Assembly (NCBI RefSeq): GCF_015624485.1
Contig: NZ_CP061378.1
Coordinates: forward strand, 3,100,001-3,164,000
Length of the DNA: 64,000 nt
Source of the DNA: Bradyrhizobium genosp. L
GTDB lineage: Bacteria > Pseudomonadota > Alphaproteobacteria > Rhizobiales > Xanthobacteraceae
Reading direction: 5' to 3'
A program made the position numbers and the translations under genes. This document shows positions 63,869-64,000 of the stretch, piece by piece (position 1 is the first letter of the stretch; the number at the start of each line of letters is the position of its first letter). The notes beneath the pieces are model-generated. The model was not told the origin of the DNA, searched no databases, and saw only the letters and a list, made by a program, of their open reading frames with translations.

Positions 63869-64000
63869 GAACAGCGTGTAGACGAACGGCGCCAGCGCCG
63901 ATCCCTTGGTCAGCACCAACAGTCCGCCGAGCATGAGCATCACGGCAAAGATCGGGATCAGCCAGAACTTACGGCGGGCTCGAATGAACGCAAATAATTC
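63866..64000 (-). CDS. DUF5989-type small membrane protein (N-terminus outside window)
   Basis: Reading leftward from the window edge, 44 residues are visible: a basic start (E-L-F-A-F-I-R-A-R-R-K-F-W-L), a TM helix (I-P-I-F-A-V-M-L-M-L-G-G-L-L-V-L) and the ending T-K-G-S-A-L-A-P-F-V-Y-T-L-F. This is the DUF5989 pattern, a small protein normally encoded beside carbamoyltransferases. It is the upstream gene of the carbamoyltransferase unit; the first few codons lie beyond base 64000. The TAG stop is part of a repeat end. Confidence 0.82.
   Translation of the reverse strand, partial: ELFAFIRARRKFWLIPIFAVMLMLGGLLVLTKGSALAPFVYTLF

Overview
The window looks like chromosomal DNA from Bradyrhizobium or a very close alphaproteobacterium. 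It is GC-rich, several small proteins belong to families common in that genus (DUF2865, DUF2934, DUF2059, DUF1843-like), and the gaps are full of the short palindromic repeats typical of its genomes. No tRNA, rRNA, CRISPR array, insertion sequence, prophage or replication origin was found. The NodT- and NodU-type names used below refer to protein families; no nod box or symbiosis gene was seen.

Layout. 0-2.4 kb: two paralogous TakP-type TRAP substrate-binding proteins (the first cut by the window edge). 2.7-9.0 kb, minus strand: a tripartite heavy-metal-type RND efflux operon, with a divergent two-component system at 9.2-11.2 kb. 11.4-13.6 kb: the TRAP permease pair DctQ/DctM. 13.9-29.1 kb: housekeeping and small envelope genes (moaA, lipoprotein, gph, rpiA, DUF2059, gor, amino acid permease, DUF2934, cupin, a Cys-rich secreted protein, alpha/beta hydrolase, class II DAHP synthase, a TTG-started dgkA, nadE, DUF2865). 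29.3-32.9 kb: cysS, a GNAT acetyltransferase and cimA as a tightly coupled operon, preceded by a possible Cys-codon leader peptide. 33.0-40.1 kb: VOC protein, LOG-family hydrolase, Atm1-like ABC exporter, psd, pssA, RraA-like protein, TerC.

40.4-42.1 kb (minus strand) holds the most unusual unit: a 66-residue DUF1843-like peptide, a hairpin, a radical SAM enzyme with a textbook SPASM domain, and a translationally coupled 64-residue zinc-ribbon protein. This looks like a small peptide-maturation (RiPP) cassette that I cannot match to a described system.

42.3-50.3 kb: an SDR, a DUF2889 protein, then a TetR-controlled acyl-CoA catabolic locus (acyl-CoA ligase and regulator on minus; thiolase, two half-size MaoC hydratases, SDR and acyl-CoA dehydrogenase on plus) with a perfect palindromic operator between the arms. 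50.4-60.0 kb: an amino-acid catabolic locus with a polar amino acid ABC importer on minus and, divergently, a D-2-hydroxyacid dehydrogenase, a Rid protein lacking the catalytic Arg, aminotransferase, ThDP enzyme, DadA-like oxidoreductase, Asp/Glu-type racemase and a GntR regulator; a 12-bp sequence occurs as an inverted pair in the shared promoter region. 60.1-64.0 kb: two small orphan proteins and a surface-modification module (DUF5989-type membrane protein, NodU/CmcH-type carbamoyltransferase, SGNH-fold protein) running off the window.

A recurring theme is that palindromic repeats sit directly against genes, and in three places the TAG stop codon is part of the repeat end. All family names come from reading motifs; no database search was run.
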